Source of the DNA: Paracidovorax avenae ATCC 19860
GTDB taxonomy: Bacteria; Pseudomonadota; Gammaproteobacteria; Burkholderiales; Burkholderiaceae_C
Direction: 5' to 3'
DNA length: 64,000 nucleotides
NCBI RefSeq assembly: GCF_000176855.2
Contig: NC_015138.1
Span: 2,170,001-2,234,000, forward strand
The translations under genes and the position numbers were made by a program. Position 1 is the stretch's first letter; every line of letters starts with the position of its first letter. The notes beneath the pieces were generated by a model. It was given only the letters and a program-made list of their open reading frames with translations. It was not told where the DNA came from and did not search any database. Positions 31,365 through 40,338 of this stretch are shown here, in pieces.

Positions 31365-31743
31365 GGGGCTGCCCTGGTTTCGACGTGGGTTCGGAATCGG
31401 TGTGGTGCATGTCGAGCTTGATTGGCGCTCGTAAATCTGCATTCAACAAACCAACTGCAAACGACGAACGTTTCGCACTCGCCGCTTAAACACCGGTGAG
31501 CCTTGCAACAGCACGCTGACGGGCTGGGCAAGGGGGCCGCAAGGCCTCCCGGCTGCAAGGTTATTCACGTCAGCTGGCCTCCTGCCGGGTACCTTGGCAT
31601 GGGGCGAGATCCAAGGGTGCTGGCCTTCCTCGCAGCGTGCGACTGCGCGGCTTGGAAGGTGAGATCCAAAACAGACCGCTAAACATGTAGATCTGCCCGA
31701 AGAAGGCTTGCGGACGCGGGTTCAATTCCCGCCAGCTCCACCA
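31365..31743 (+). ncRNA. ssrA: Transfer-messenger RNA (tmRNA)
   Basis: The 5' end GGGGCTGCCCTGGTTTCGACG and the 3' end GGTTCAATTCCCGCCAGCTC followed by CACCA are the tRNA-like halves of tmRNA; GGGGCTG (31365-31371) pairs with CAGCTCC (31733-31739), and the CCA tail is encoded. The T-arm carries GGTTCAATTCC. The resume codon is GCA at 31457; the tag reads ANDERFALAA and ends in TAA at 31487-31489, the tag type of Comamonadaceae. With SmpB it rescues stalled ribosomes and marks the broken protein for degradation. One-piece molecule of 379 bases, followed by a strong terminator. Confidence 0.97.
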
Positions 31744-31753
31744 CTCAAAGGCA

Positions 31754-31794
31754 CCGCCACACACTGGAAAACCCAGCGTGTGGCGGTTTTTTTT
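31754..31794 (+). terminator. Intrinsic terminator after ssrA
   Basis: CCGCCACAC (31754-31762) pairs with GTGTGGCGG (31778-31786); a further CTGG/CCAG pairing lies above one mismatch with a five-base loop. Eight Ts follow at 31787-31794. Confidence 0.95.
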
Positions 31795-32208
31795 ATGCCC
31801 TGTGCTGCCGGCCTTGCGCCAAACCGCTGCAGCGCGTTCAGTTTCAGCGATCTCCTCTGCTGCTGCCTGGCAGCCGGATGGGTCGGCGATCTTTTGGCGG
31901 TAGTGCGAATTGCCCGGTTGCCTCAGGCGCCCAGACGCCGGGGGGCGGTCGCATTCGGCGTATTACCGTCGAGACCGCCTTGCCTCATGGCTGCATTGAT
32001 TGAAAACCCTGGGTTGTGATTGAGGCGGCGCCCCGCAACGCATTGGGGGCTCGGCTCCTGATGGCGCTTCGGTGGCCGTGCTGCAGGCTTCCATGTATAT
32101 TGGGGCAGCCGTCCCCGGCAGGCTGCGGACGAGGCCATCGGCAGATGGCTCGAAGCCACCCCTCCCTTCATCTTGATTGCCGTCCCAGCCGACTGCATGA
32201 GGAAGTTC
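31795..32208. other. Intergenic stretch without a recognisable gene
   Basis: About 410 bases between the ssrA terminator and the SGNH hydrolase. GC content looks lower than in surrounding genes. Open frames here are short, lack homology that I can recognise and overlap the start of the downstream gene in another frame. I saw no tRNA, repeat or terminator. It presumably holds the promoter of the SGNH gene. Confidence 0.4.
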
Positions 32209-32787
32209 ATGGGCAAATTAGACGACATCCTGTGCCGTGTGTTCGGTTACCGCTGTCCGCTGACGGTCGAGCTCAATGGGGATAGCCTGCTGCACGGCTA
32301 TGGGGTCCCGGTCACGCCGGTGCAGCGCATCCAGGCCGCCCGGCCGCGGTGGAAGCTGGATGACCGCACGGCCAATGGGTTGCGCATGGAGACCGCCATC
32401 CAGACGTTTCCTTCCGAGCCGCACACGGCGAAGATCATCGTGATCGCCCTGGGCGCCAACGATGCTTTCGGCATGGTGCCTGCCGAAACCTATCGCGCCG
32501 ATCTCGAGAAGGCCGTGAGTGTGGTGCGCGCGGCCGGGGGCCGCCCGGTTTTCACGGGACTGGCGCGCATGCCTGCCGACCGTTTCCCGGCAGAGTGGAT
32601 CGCCAATTGGGAAGCGCTCAATGCCGTGATGCACGACATCGCGCAGCGGGATGGCATCGAGCACGCGGGCTGGGATGCCGACTACCGCGGTGAGCAGGAT
32701 CTGCAGCCCGATTTCGTCCATCGCTCGCAGGAGGCCAGTGACCGTTTTGCCGAGTTGCTGGTCGCGGCCATCGAGCGCGCAAGGTAG
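32209..32787 (+). CDS. SGNH/GDSL-type hydrolase
   Basis: A 192-residue hydrolase of the SGNH fold. Block I is NGDSLLHGYG with the nucleophile S26; block III is the GAND sequence with N84; block V is DFVHRS with D168 and H171. Block II glycine is less clear. Such proteins are esterases, lipases or acetyl-hydrolases on lipids or carbohydrates. There is no signal peptide from this start, so a cytosolic enzyme is likely. I chose the ATG at 32209 because GAGGAAG precedes it; an ATG at 32197 and a TTG at 32173 are alternatives. The gene ends 3 bases from the convergent tctE stop. Confidence 0.82.
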   Translation: MGKLDDILCRVFGYRCPLTVELNGDSLLHGYGVPVTPVQRIQAARPRWKLDDRTANGLRMETAIQTFPSEPHTAKIIVIALGANDAFGMVPAETYRADLEKAVSVVRAAGGRPVFTGLARMPADRFPAEWIANWEALNAVMHDIAQRDGIEHAGWDADYRGEQDLQPDFVHRSQEASDRFAELLVAAIERAR

Positions 32788-32790
32788 TCC

Positions 32791-34233
32791 CTACGCTTCC
32801 GGTTGCGCTGCGGTGGGCAGGTACACGCATGCCGTGAGGCCGCCTCCGGGCGTCTGCTCCACCTGCACGCGGCCCTTCATCAGTTCCACGTAGCGGGCCA
32901 CGATTGCCAGGCCCAGCCCGGCGCCCTGGCCGAGCCGCAGGCCTTGCTCACCCTGCGTCCATCGCTGGGGCTGGTGCAGGTCCGGTCCGGCATCCACTCC
33001 CGGGCCGTTGTCGGCCACGCGCAGCACGGCCCAGGGGAGCGACTGCTCCAGGGTGACGGTGATGCGCGGCGGCTGGCCGCGGCCATAGCGCAGTGCATTG
33101 TCCAGGAGGTTGTTCAGGATGCCCTCGATCAGACCGGCCTCGCCGCGCACGGCCACGGGCTGGTCCAGTCCTTCGGCGCCCAGGTCCACGCCGAGTTCGT
33201 CGGCGCGTGGCAGGTAGCGCAGCAGCACCTTGCGGACCAGGGCTTCCAGCGCCACGGTCTGCAGGGGCAGGGCGATCTCGCCCTCGGCCGCGCGCGCGAG
33301 GGCGAGCAACTGGTTGACGGTGCGGCTCGCGCGCTGTTCGGCGTCGGCAATGCCCTGCAGTTCGCTGCGCCAGACGGCGGGGTCGTCCTGGGCCAGCGCG
33401 TTGGCGGCCTGTGCCCGGATGCCGGCCAGCGGCGTGCGCAGTTCGTGGGCCACGTTGCCGGCGAATTCGCGCTGCGCCTGCAGCCCCTGGCGCACGCGGG
33501 CCAGCAGGCCGTCCAGGGCTTCGCCCAGGCGCTGTACGTCGCTGGTGCGTGCCTGTGCGGTCAGCGTGCCGGGCAGGGGCTGCAGGTCGGCCGCATCGCG
33601 CTGCGCCATGGCGTCCTGCAGTTCGGCCAGCGGCCGCAGGTCGCGCTCGATGCCGCGCAGCAGCCACGAACCCAGGGCCACGAGCAGCCACAGCTGGGCC
33701 AGTACCGAGAACAGCAGCAGCCGGCCCAGCAACTGAGCGCGCTGCGACGTGGTCTGGGCCATCACCACGGTATAGGCGGGCGGGCCTTCGACGCGCAGCG
33801 TGGCGCGCCGCAGTTCGCGGCCGTCCAGCACGATGTCCGAGAAGCGGTAGCGGTGATCGCCGCCGCGGATGCCTCCGCTGGTGCCGCCGGGCAGGGGGTC
33901 TGCGGGCAGGCTGGCGTCGCCACCCACGAATTGCCCGTCGTCGTTCCACACCGCGAAGCGCACGGACTCATGCTGGTCGAAGCGCAGCAGTTCCGCTTCG
34001 CGGGGTGTCAGGTCGAGGTGCAGGGGGCCTTGCGCACCGCCGCGTACGTGCACTGCCAGGGCATGGGCATCATCGAGCAGTGCGCGGTCGAAGGCCTCGG
34101 CCACGAAGTGGCTGCCGACCACGAGCACGACGGCGCTGCCCAGGCCCCAGATGAGCAGCAGTGACAGCAGCACGTGGCGGCCGATGCGCTGGCGCAGCGC
34201 CGGCCGGGCGGCAGGGCGCGGTTCAGGAGGCAT
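32791..34233 (-). CDS. tctE: Sensor histidine kinase, TctE type
   Basis: A 480-residue membrane sensor kinase. Two membrane helices (about 20-42 and 185-210) enclose a periplasmic domain of about 140 residues resembling the TctE N-terminal domain. The H-box is GNVAHELRTPLAG with the phosphorylated histidine near residue 262. The N-box is NNLLDNALRYG, then DNGPGV and GLGLAIV of the ATPase lid. The ATG at 34233 overlaps the tctD stop by 11 bases. Neighbouring tctBAC suggests that it senses a tricarboxylate or similar acid; the ligand itself is inference. Confidence 0.9.
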   Translation of the reverse strand: MPPEPRPAARPALRQRIGRHVLLSLLLIWGLGSAVVLVVGSHFVAEAFDRALLDDAHALAVHVRGGAQGPLHLDLTPREAELLRFDQHESVRFAVWNDDGQFVGGDASLPADPLPGGTSGGIRGGDHRYRFSDIVLDGRELRRATLRVEGPPAYTVVMAQTTSQRAQLLGRLLLFSVLAQLWLLVALGSWLLRGIERDLRPLAELQDAMAQRDAADLQPLPGTLTAQARTSDVQRLGEALDGLLARVRQGLQAQREFAGNVAHELRTPLAGIRAQAANALAQDDPAVWRSELQGIADAEQRASRTVNQLLALARAAEGEIALPLQTVALEALVRKVLLRYLPRADELGVDLGAEGLDQPVAVRGEAGLIEGILNNLLDNALRYGRGQPPRITVTLEQSLPWAVLRVADNGPGVDAGPDLHQPQRWTQGEQGLRLGQGAGLGLAIVARYVELMKGRVQVEQTPGGGLTACVYLPTAAQPEA

Positions 34234-34915
34234 CTTCCCCGAGGGTGTAGCCCAGGCCGCGCAAGGTGCGGATGGCCGCGCCGCTGCCGGCCAGCTTGCG
34301 GCGCAGGCGCGAGACAAAGGCCTCCAGCGCATTGTCGCCCAGCGCCTCGCCTGCGTCGGACAGGCGCTGCGACAGGTCGCTCTTGCTCAGCACGCGCCCC
34401 GGTGGCGTCATCAGTTCCCAGAGCAGTTCGAATTCGCGCGCCGGCAGTTCCAGCGCCTGCCCATCCACGCTGCAGCGCCGCGCCTGCCGGTCCAGCTGCA
34501 GGCGGCCCACGGTGACGAGGTCGCCGGAGCCGGTGGCACGGCGCGCCAGCGCGCGCAGGCGGGCTTCCACTTCCTTGAGTTCGTAGGGCTTGCCCAGGTA
34601 GTCGTCGGCACCTGCATCCAGGCCGGCGATGCGTTCCTCGGTGCTGTCGCGGGCGCTCAGCACCAGCACGGGCGTGCGGTCTCCGCGCGCCCGCGCGCTG
34701 CGCAGCGCCGTGAGGCCGTTGCCCAGGCCGCTGCGCGCCTGCGGGCCGTGGGGCAGGTTGAGGTCCAGCAGCACGGCATCGAAGGGCTGTACCGCCCACC
34801 AGTGCTGGGCGTCTTCCACGTTCTGGGCGAGTTCGACGCGGTGGCCCGCGCGTTCGAGCCCCTGGGCCATGGTGCGGCTCAGGACGGGATCGTCTTCCAC
34901 CAGGAGGATGCGCAT
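34223..34915 (-). CDS. tctD: OmpR-family response regulator, TctD type
   Basis: A 230-residue response regulator. The receiver has the acidic pair at ED (7-8) D9, phosphoacceptor D51 in AVLLDLNLP, and the KP lysine in DDYLGKPYELKE. A winged-helix DNA-binding domain covers about 130-225 (ALEAFVSRLRRKL, IRTLRGLGYTL). After the phosphorylation site there is a loop (HGPQARSGLGNG) a few residues longer than in most OmpR relatives. It is transcribed away from tctBAC with 158 bases between, where its operator probably lies, and is co-transcribed with tctE. Confidence 0.9.
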   Translation of the reverse strand: MRILLVEDDPVLSRTMAQGLERAGHRVELAQNVEDAQHWWAVQPFDAVLLDLNLPHGPQARSGLGNGLTALRSARARGDRTPVLVLSARDSTEERIAGLDAGADDYLGKPYELKEVEARLRALARRATGSGDLVTVGRLQLDRQARRCSVDGQALELPAREFELLWELMTPPGRVLSKSDLSQRLSDAGEALGDNALEAFVSRLRRKLAGSGAAIRTLRGLGYTLGEDAS

Positions 34916-35073
34916 CGCGGGAACAGGGCAGGGCTACGTGGAAATACGCACGGGCAGGGTCAGCCCGCGATCAGGTTGGGTGGCAATAGTGCCACTGCCA
35001 GCATACCCCAGCCACCGGTGCTGCCGCGTGGAAGGCGCTGGCTGGCTGAACCACACAGGAGACCGTTTCGATC

Positions 35074-35496
35074 ATGAACAACCGCAATCTCGTCCGGGGC
35101 TTCGTCCTCATGGCGCTGGCGCTGGCCTTCGGCCTGCCGTCGGTGCATTACTCGCTGGGCTCGCTCAGCCATGCGGGGCCGGGCCTGTTCCCGTTCATCG
35201 TCAGCTGCATGCTGTTCGTGGTCGGCGGCATCACGGTGCTGCGCGCGCGGCTGGTGGCGCCCGTGCCGCTGAACTTCAACCCGCGCAACATCGCCATCAT
35301 CCTGACGAGCCTGTGCGGTTTCGCGCTCATCTCCCATTTCGTGAACATGATCGCGGGCATCGTCTTCCTGGTGTTCTGTTCCGGGTTCGCCGGCACGTCG
35401 TACTCGGTGGCGCGCAACGTGAAGATCGCGGCGGTGCTGATCGCGATCGCCTTCGGGTTCCAGAAGCTGCTGGGCCTGAGCCTGCCGCTGTACTGA
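35074..35496 (+). CDS. tctB: Tripartite tricarboxylate transporter small membrane subunit TctB
   Basis: A 140-residue membrane protein with four predicted helices, matching TctB. Typical features are the N-terminal helix followed by SLGSLSHAGPGLFPFIVSCML, a signature found in TctB proteins. TctB partners TctA in the inner membrane. It is first in the plus-strand order B-A-C, with AGGAGA about 11 bases before the ATG. Located divergent from tctD/tctE. Confidence 0.9.
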   Translation: MNNRNLVRGFVLMALALAFGLPSVHYSLGSLSHAGPGLFPFIVSCMLFVVGGITVLRARLVAPVPLNFNPRNIAIILTSLCGFALISHFVNMIAGIVFLVFCSGFAGTSYSVARNVKIAAVLIAIAFGFQKLLGLSLPLY

Positions 35497-35514
35497 GCCG
35501 AAGGGAGCACCGAC

Positions 35515-37032
35515 ATGGACGTCCTGCACAACCTCGCGTTCGGCTTCGGCCACGCGCTCACGATCCAGAACCTGATGTTCTGCGCGCTGGGCTGCACGGT
35601 GGGCACCCTGGTGGGGCTGCTGCCCGGCCTGGGGCCGCTCGCCACCATCAGCCTGCTGCTGCCGCTGACCTATTCGATGGACACGACCGGCGCGCTCATC
35701 ATGCTCGCCGGCATCTACTACGGCGCGCAGTACGGCGACAGCGTGAGCGCGATCACGATGAAGATACCGCACGCCAGCAGCATCGTGGCGTGCATCGACG
35801 GCTACGCGATGACGCTCAAGGGCAAGACCGGGCTGGCGCTGTTCACGGCCGGGGTGTCGAGCTTCATCGGCGGCACGGTGGCGATCGTGGTGCTGGCCTT
35901 CCTGGCGCCCAGCCTGGGCGAGGTGGCATTCCTCTTCGGGCCGCCCGACTACTGCGCACTGATGCTCGTGGGCTTCGTGTGCGTGAGCTTCGTGACCACG
36001 GGCAGCCTGCTCAACGGCCTGGCGATGTGCCTGGTGGGCGTGCTGCTCGGATCGGTGGGTACCGACGTGAACAGCGGCGCGGAGCGCTTCACGCTGGGCC
36101 TGCCGTTCCTGGCCGACGGCGTGGGCATCGTGAGCATCGCGCTGGGCTGCTTCGGCATCGCGGAGATCACCAAGAACCTGGATTCGCGCGAGGAGCGCTC
36201 GCCCTTCAACGGCAAGATCAAGCTGATCCCGACCTGGGCCGAATTCAAGCGCATCGTTCCCAGCGCGCTGCGCGGCAGCGTCGTCGGCTCGGCCCTTGGC
36301 ATCCTGCCCGGGGGCGGCCCGGTAATCGCGCAGTTCGCGGCCTACGCGCTGGACAAGAAGGTCAGCAAGTACAAGCACGAGATCGGCACCGGCTGCATCG
36401 AGGGCGTGGCCGGCCAGGCCGCGGCCGACGAGGCCGCCGCCCGCACCAGCTTCATCCCGCTGATGAGCATCGGCATTCCCGAGAACGCGGTGATGGCGCT
36501 GATGATGGCCGCGTTCATCATCAAGGGCATCCAGCCCGGTCCCAACATGATCGCGGGCCACCCCGAGCTGTTCTGGGGCCTGGTGGCGAGCATGTGGATC
36601 GGCAACTGCTTCCTGCTGATCCTGAACGTGCCGCTGGTGCGCTACTGGCTGTCGGTGTTCAAGATTCCGTACAACGTGCTGTTCCCGGCGATCCTGTTCT
36701 TCTGCTGCATCGGCACCTTCAGCATCAACAACAACCTGGACGACATCTACATCACCGTCGTGTTCGGCGTGCTGGGCTACCTGTTCATGCGGCTGGAGCT
36801 GGACCCGTCGCCGTTGATGCTGGGCTTCATCCTGGGGCCGATGCTGGAGGAGAACTTCCGCCGTGCCATGCTGCTGTCGCGCGGAAGCTTCGGCGTGTTC
36901 ATGTCGCGGCCGATCAGCGGCACGCTGCTCAGCCTGATAGGTGCCTTCATCCTGTGGCAGGTGGTGGCCTTCTTCCGGCAGCGCAAGCAGCCGCAGGCCT
37001 TGCCCGTACCAGCGGCGGAGCCGGGGGCCTGA
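35515..37032 (+). CDS. tctA: Tripartite tricarboxylate transporter large membrane subunit TctA
   Basis: A 505-residue polytopic protein (about 12 helices) of the TctA family. The signature GLLPGLGPLATISLLLPLTY near residue 40 and the second Gly/Pro-rich segment GILPGGGPVIAQFAAYAL near 262 are typical of the family's two repeat halves. TctA is the translocating subunit and works with TctB and a TctC receptor. GGGAG precedes the ATG; 18 bases separate it from tctB. Substrate by homology is citrate or a related tricarboxylate, but relatives import many organic acids. Confidence 0.95.
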   Translation: MDVLHNLAFGFGHALTIQNLMFCALGCTVGTLVGLLPGLGPLATISLLLPLTYSMDTTGALIMLAGIYYGAQYGDSVSAITMKIPHASSIVACIDGYAMTLKGKTGLALFTAGVSSFIGGTVAIVVLAFLAPSLGEVAFLFGPPDYCALMLVGFVCVSFVTTGSLLNGLAMCLVGVLLGSVGTDVNSGAERFTLGLPFLADGVGIVSIALGCFGIAEITKNLDSREERSPFNGKIKLIPTWAEFKRIVPSALRGSVVGSALGILPGGGPVIAQFAAYALDKKVSKYKHEIGTGCIEGVAGQAAADEAAARTSFIPLMSIGIPENAVMALMMAAFIIKGIQPGPNMIAGHPELFWGLVASMWIGNCFLLILNVPLVRYWLSVFKIPYNVLFPAILFFCCIGTFSINNNLDDIYITVVFGVLGYLFMRLELDPSPLMLGFILGPMLEENFRRAMLLSRGSFGVFMSRPISGTLLSLIGAFILWQVVAFFRQRKQPQALPVPAAEPGA

Positions 37033-37164
37033 CACCGCGTCCGGTGTCCGGTGGCGCCTGTCTTGCGCGGGCGTCCATCAGGGTAAACAGGGGGCGGCGG
37101 GGCGGCGCCACCCGCGCGTGGCGGCGGCATGATCGGCGCTTTCGACAACGCGCAGGGATTTCCC

Positions 37165-38181
37165 ATGACCTCCTTCCATTTCCAGGCGGAGTCCCGCCCC
37201 TTCGTGGCCGGTCGCCGGCAATTGCTGGTCGCAGGGGCCGCTGCCGGCGGCCTGGGCCTGTGGCCCGGCCTCGCCGGGGCGCAGGCGGCATGGCCTTCGA
37301 AGTCCGTGCGGTTCGTGGTGCCGTTCGCACCGGGCGGCAGTTCCGAGATCGTCGCGCGCTCCACCGCGGCCGAGCTGTCCAAGACGCTGGGCCAGAACGT
37401 GTATGTGGACAACAAGCCGGGCGCCGCCGGCAACATCGCCATGTCCGAGGTGGCGCGCGCGGACGACCAGCACACGGTCATCCTGGGGCACATCGGCACG
37501 CTGGCCGTCAACCCGTACATCTTCGACAAGCTGCCCTGGTCGCCCAAGGACTTTAAGCCCGTGAGCCTGCTGGCCAAGGTGCCCAGCCTCTACGTCGTGC
37601 ATCCGGACGTGCCCGCGAAGAACCTGCGCGAGTTCATCGCGTATGCGAAGCGCAATCCCGGCAAGCTGAGCTACGGCTCCGCCGGCAACGGCAGCGCCGG
37701 GCACCTGGCGTTCGAGTACCTCAAGATGACCTCCGAGGTCTTCATGCTGCACGTGCCCTACAAGGGGACCGGCCCGATGCTGACCGACCTGCTGTCGGGC
37801 CGCGTGGATGCCTCTGCCATCGGGGCCGCCGCCATCATCCCGTTCATCAAGTCCGGCAAGGTCCGCTGCATCGCCACCGGGTCGGCGCAGCGTCTGCCGC
37901 AGTTGCCCGACGTGCCCACCGTGGCCGAGCAGGGCTTCCCGGGTTTCGAGATGACCCAGTGGTACGGCATGCTCGCGCCCGCCAGCATGTCCCAGGACCA
38001 TATCGACAAGCTTGCCGCAGAAACCATGAAAGCCGTCAAGGCGCCCGAGTCGCAGCGCAGGCTGTCCGGCGATGCCGCCGAGGCGATCGGCAGCACGCCG
38101 GCTCAATTCGCGCAGTTCATCGCCACCGAGCAGGAGCGCTGGAAGAAGGTCATCGCGCGGGCGCAGATCAAGCCCGACTGA
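37165..38181 (+). CDS. tctC: Bug-family (TctC) periplasmic receptor
   Basis: A 338-residue periplasmic binding protein of the Bug/TctC family. The N-terminal segment has a twin arginine and a hydrophobic stretch (GRRQLLVAGAAAGG), so Tat export is possible. Family motifs are VRFVVPFAPGGSSEIVAR and VYVDNKPGAAGNIAM, whose loops contact the substrate carboxylate, and the LSYGSAGNGSAGHLA segment. I chose the ATG at 37165, with AGGGA upstream; an in-frame start 12 codons earlier is possible. It follows tctA by 132 bases in the same direction and is its probable receptor. Confidence 0.92.
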   Translation: MTSFHFQAESRPFVAGRRQLLVAGAAAGGLGLWPGLAGAQAAWPSKSVRFVVPFAPGGSSEIVARSTAAELSKTLGQNVYVDNKPGAAGNIAMSEVARADDQHTVILGHIGTLAVNPYIFDKLPWSPKDFKPVSLLAKVPSLYVVHPDVPAKNLREFIAYAKRNPGKLSYGSAGNGSAGHLAFEYLKMTSEVFMLHVPYKGTGPMLTDLLSGRVDASAIGAAAIIPFIKSGKVRCIATGSAQRLPQLPDVPTVAEQGFPGFEMTQWYGMLAPASMSQDHIDKLAAETMKAVKAPESQRRLSGDAAEAIGSTPAQFAQFIATEQERWKKVIARAQIKPD

Positions 38182-38212
38182 GCGATGCCGTGCGTGCAGG
38201 GGCGCACGCGGG

Positions 38213-39277
38213 TCAGAACGTATGTATCACGCCGGCCGTGATGCCGGTCGCCGCGCTCTTGTTGGCCGCGCCCTGGTAGCCGTCGCGCCAGTTCGTGCGG
38301 TCCAGCTCGGCATACAGCCGGCTGCGGCGCGACAGCTTGTACTCGGCGAACAGGATGGCGCGGGTGTAGCCGTCGCCTTGCAGGCCGCTGCGGTCGCGAT
38401 CGAGGCGGTACACCGAAGCCGTCAGGTCGACGGCCGGGGTCGCGGCCCAGGTGCCACCGACCGAATGCACGCGATGCACGGTGCGTGCGGTGGCCGAGGT
38501 TTCCGCCTTGCTGCGGCCGGTGTTCGCCATGAGCCTGACGCTGCCGAACTGGTAGGCGACGCCCAGCGTGGCCGCGTCCAGCGCGAGTCCGGCGGGCGAC
38601 TTGAAGTTCTGGTAGGCCCCGGACACGGTCAGGCCGCCCGCCGCGTAGGCCAGGCCCGCGCCGCGGGAGGACTGCAGGTTGGCACCCGCGGCGTTCTCGC
38701 CAAAGCCGTACATGGCCCGCGCCGTCACCGGGCCGAAGCGGCCGACGTATTTCAGCGCGTTGTCGAGCCGGTAGGAGCCATTGGTGGCGCCCGCGGAACC
38801 GTATTCGATGCCCAGGCCGTGGCTGCTGAGCGCCGTGGTCGCGATGTTCGGATTGAAGGATGCGAAGCGCATGCCGACCGGATCGACAGGGCTGATGGCA
38901 TCGGCCAGCAGGTTGGTCTGGCGGCCGGCAGTGACCGTACCCCAGGCGCCGCCCAAGCCCACGGTGGCCGCGCGGTCGAAGAACTTCGTGGCATTGGCCT
39001 GGGTGCCGGTATCGAGGTTGAGCCCGGTTTCCAGGTTGAACACGGCATGCAGGCCGCCACCCAGGTCCTCGCGGCCGCGCAGGCCGAAGCGGCTGGTGTT
39101 GTCCACGCCGCTCGCGATGCCCGTGGCCGATGACGGGCTGGGCGCGTTGGCCGCCGTCATGCCGGAGGTGTGCCGTATGCCGAGATCGGCGATGCCGTAG
39201 AGGGTGACGCTGCTTTGCGCGGAGGCCAGGAACGGTGCGCAGGCGGCTGCCGCCATCGCGATGCGGTGGAGTTTCAT
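38213..39277 (-). CDS. Gram-negative general porin
   Basis: A 354-residue outer membrane porin of the betaproteobacterial trimeric type (Gram-negative porin family). A Sec signal peptide covers 1-20, the mature protein starts SSVTLYGIADLG, and the chain ends with phenylalanine (GVIHTF), the outer-membrane insertion signal. A GLRGREDLGGGLHAVFNLE segment is typical of these 16-strand barrels. It converges with tctC, 31 bases apart. It probably lets small anions through the outer membrane for the adjacent transport system; this is inferred from position. Confidence 0.93.
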   Translation of the reverse strand: MKLHRIAMAAAACAPFLASAQSSVTLYGIADLGIRHTSGMTAANAPSPSSATGIASGVDNTSRFGLRGREDLGGGLHAVFNLETGLNLDTGTQANATKFFDRAATVGLGGAWGTVTAGRQTNLLADAISPVDPVGMRFASFNPNIATTALSSHGLGIEYGSAGATNGSYRLDNALKYVGRFGPVTARAMYGFGENAAGANLQSSRGAGLAYAAGGLTVSGAYQNFKSPAGLALDAATLGVAYQFGSVRLMANTGRSKAETSATARTVHRVHSVGGTWAATPAVDLTASVYRLDRDRSGLQGDGYTRAILFAEYKLSRRSRLYAELDRTNWRDGYQGAANKSAATGITAGVIHTF

Positions 39278-39449
39278 GGGGTGCTTTCAGGAAAACGGGC
39301 CGCGCAGGAGCACATCGCCCACGCGTGCGCGCGCAGCGATGCATCCCTGCGATGCCGTGCAGGGCTGTGGAAGAGGAGGGGAGGGCCGGGAGGCGGGGCA
39401 GGGCGCGCAGGAAGTGCTGCCTATGCCCCGGGGAGTCCGGCAGGCGCGG

Positions 39450-40289
39450 TCAACGGGCCGCAGCAGGCTCCATGCCGGTGCTGCGCACGATGGCTGCCGC
39501 CGCCGGTGCCGCCAGGAAGCGAATCAGGTGGCGCGCGGCCTCCGGCTCCGGCGAGCCGGTCGCCACGCCGGCCGAGAAGAACACGCGCTGCTGCACTTCG
39601 TCCGGCAGCTGTCCTACGAAATCCAGCTCCTTGAAGGGCAGCAGTTCGCTGACCTGCTGGAAGCCGATCTCGGCATCGCCGCGCAGCACGACCGCGCCGA
39701 CCCGTTCGCTGTAGATCTTTTTGGCCTTGGCCTTGATCTGCTCGGCCACGCCCAGGCGCTGGAACAGTTCGGTGGACAGGTAGGTGCCGCTGGCGCTGGC
39801 CGAATAGGCGATGCTCTTGGCATTCAGCAGGGTCTGGCGCAGGGCGTCCACCGTGCTGATGTCGGGCTTGGGCGTGCCCTTGCGCACGCTCATGCCGATC
39901 ATGGAGCGCGCCAGGTCCACGCGGCTGCCGGCCTGCACCTTGCCCTGCTCGATCAGCTTGTCCAGCGCCGAGTCGGCCAGGATCACGATGTCGAACTGCT
40001 CGCCCCGCGCCATGCGGCTGGGGATCGAGTCCGGCGCGTTGCCGATGGAGGCGCCGCGCGCGGTGGTGACCTTGTTGCCCGTGGCCTGCTCGTAGAGCGG
40101 CACGAGCTGGTCGTAGGCGGCCGAGAAGCCACCGGAGGTGACGACGCGGATTTCCGCGGCCTGCACGGCCGCAGGGGCCGCTGCGCCCAGTGCCAGGCCC
40201 AGCGTGAGGGCCGCAGCGCCCAGCAGCGAGCCCAGGGTGCGGCGGCGCTGGCCGGAAGCGGGCAGGGAGGTCGAGAGGGGGGCTTGCAT
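39450..40289 (-). CDS. ModA-like periplasmic substrate-binding protein (orphan)
   Basis: A 279-residue protein of the extracellular solute-binding family 11 / ModA-like group. A signal peptide with RRR before a hydrophobic run covers about the first 44 residues (Tat-like, AVQAAEIRVV at the end). Motifs include SGGFSAAYDQLVPLYEQATG, DIVILADSALDKLIEQGKV and GDAEIGFQQVSELLP, where the anion-contacting residues normally lie. No modB or modC is near, so it is an orphan receptor. It sits between a porin and a second Bug receptor on the same strand (50 bases from the latter, downstream). Molybdate binding is possible but unproved; many homologues bind other anions. Confidence 0.78.
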   Translation of the reverse strand: MQAPLSTSLPASGQRRRTLGSLLGAAALTLGLALGAAAPAAVQAAEIRVVTSGGFSAAYDQLVPLYEQATGNKVTTARGASIGNAPDSIPSRMARGEQFDIVILADSALDKLIEQGKVQAGSRVDLARSMIGMSVRKGTPKPDISTVDALRQTLLNAKSIAYSASASGTYLSTELFQRLGVAEQIKAKAKKIYSERVGAVVLRGDAEIGFQQVSELLPFKELDFVGQLPDEVQQRVFFSAGVATGSPEPEAARHLIRFLAAPAAAAIVRSTGMEPAAAR

Positions 40290-40338
40290 GGTGTGTCTCC
40301 GTTATGTTTCTGGTGCGAATGCGTGGTGCCTGCCGGCG

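Noticed and set aside
32016..32285. Short plus-strand frame of 89 codons overlapping the SGNH gene start.
   Set aside because: It overlaps the hydrolase in another frame and shows no recognisable sequence or ribosome binding site.
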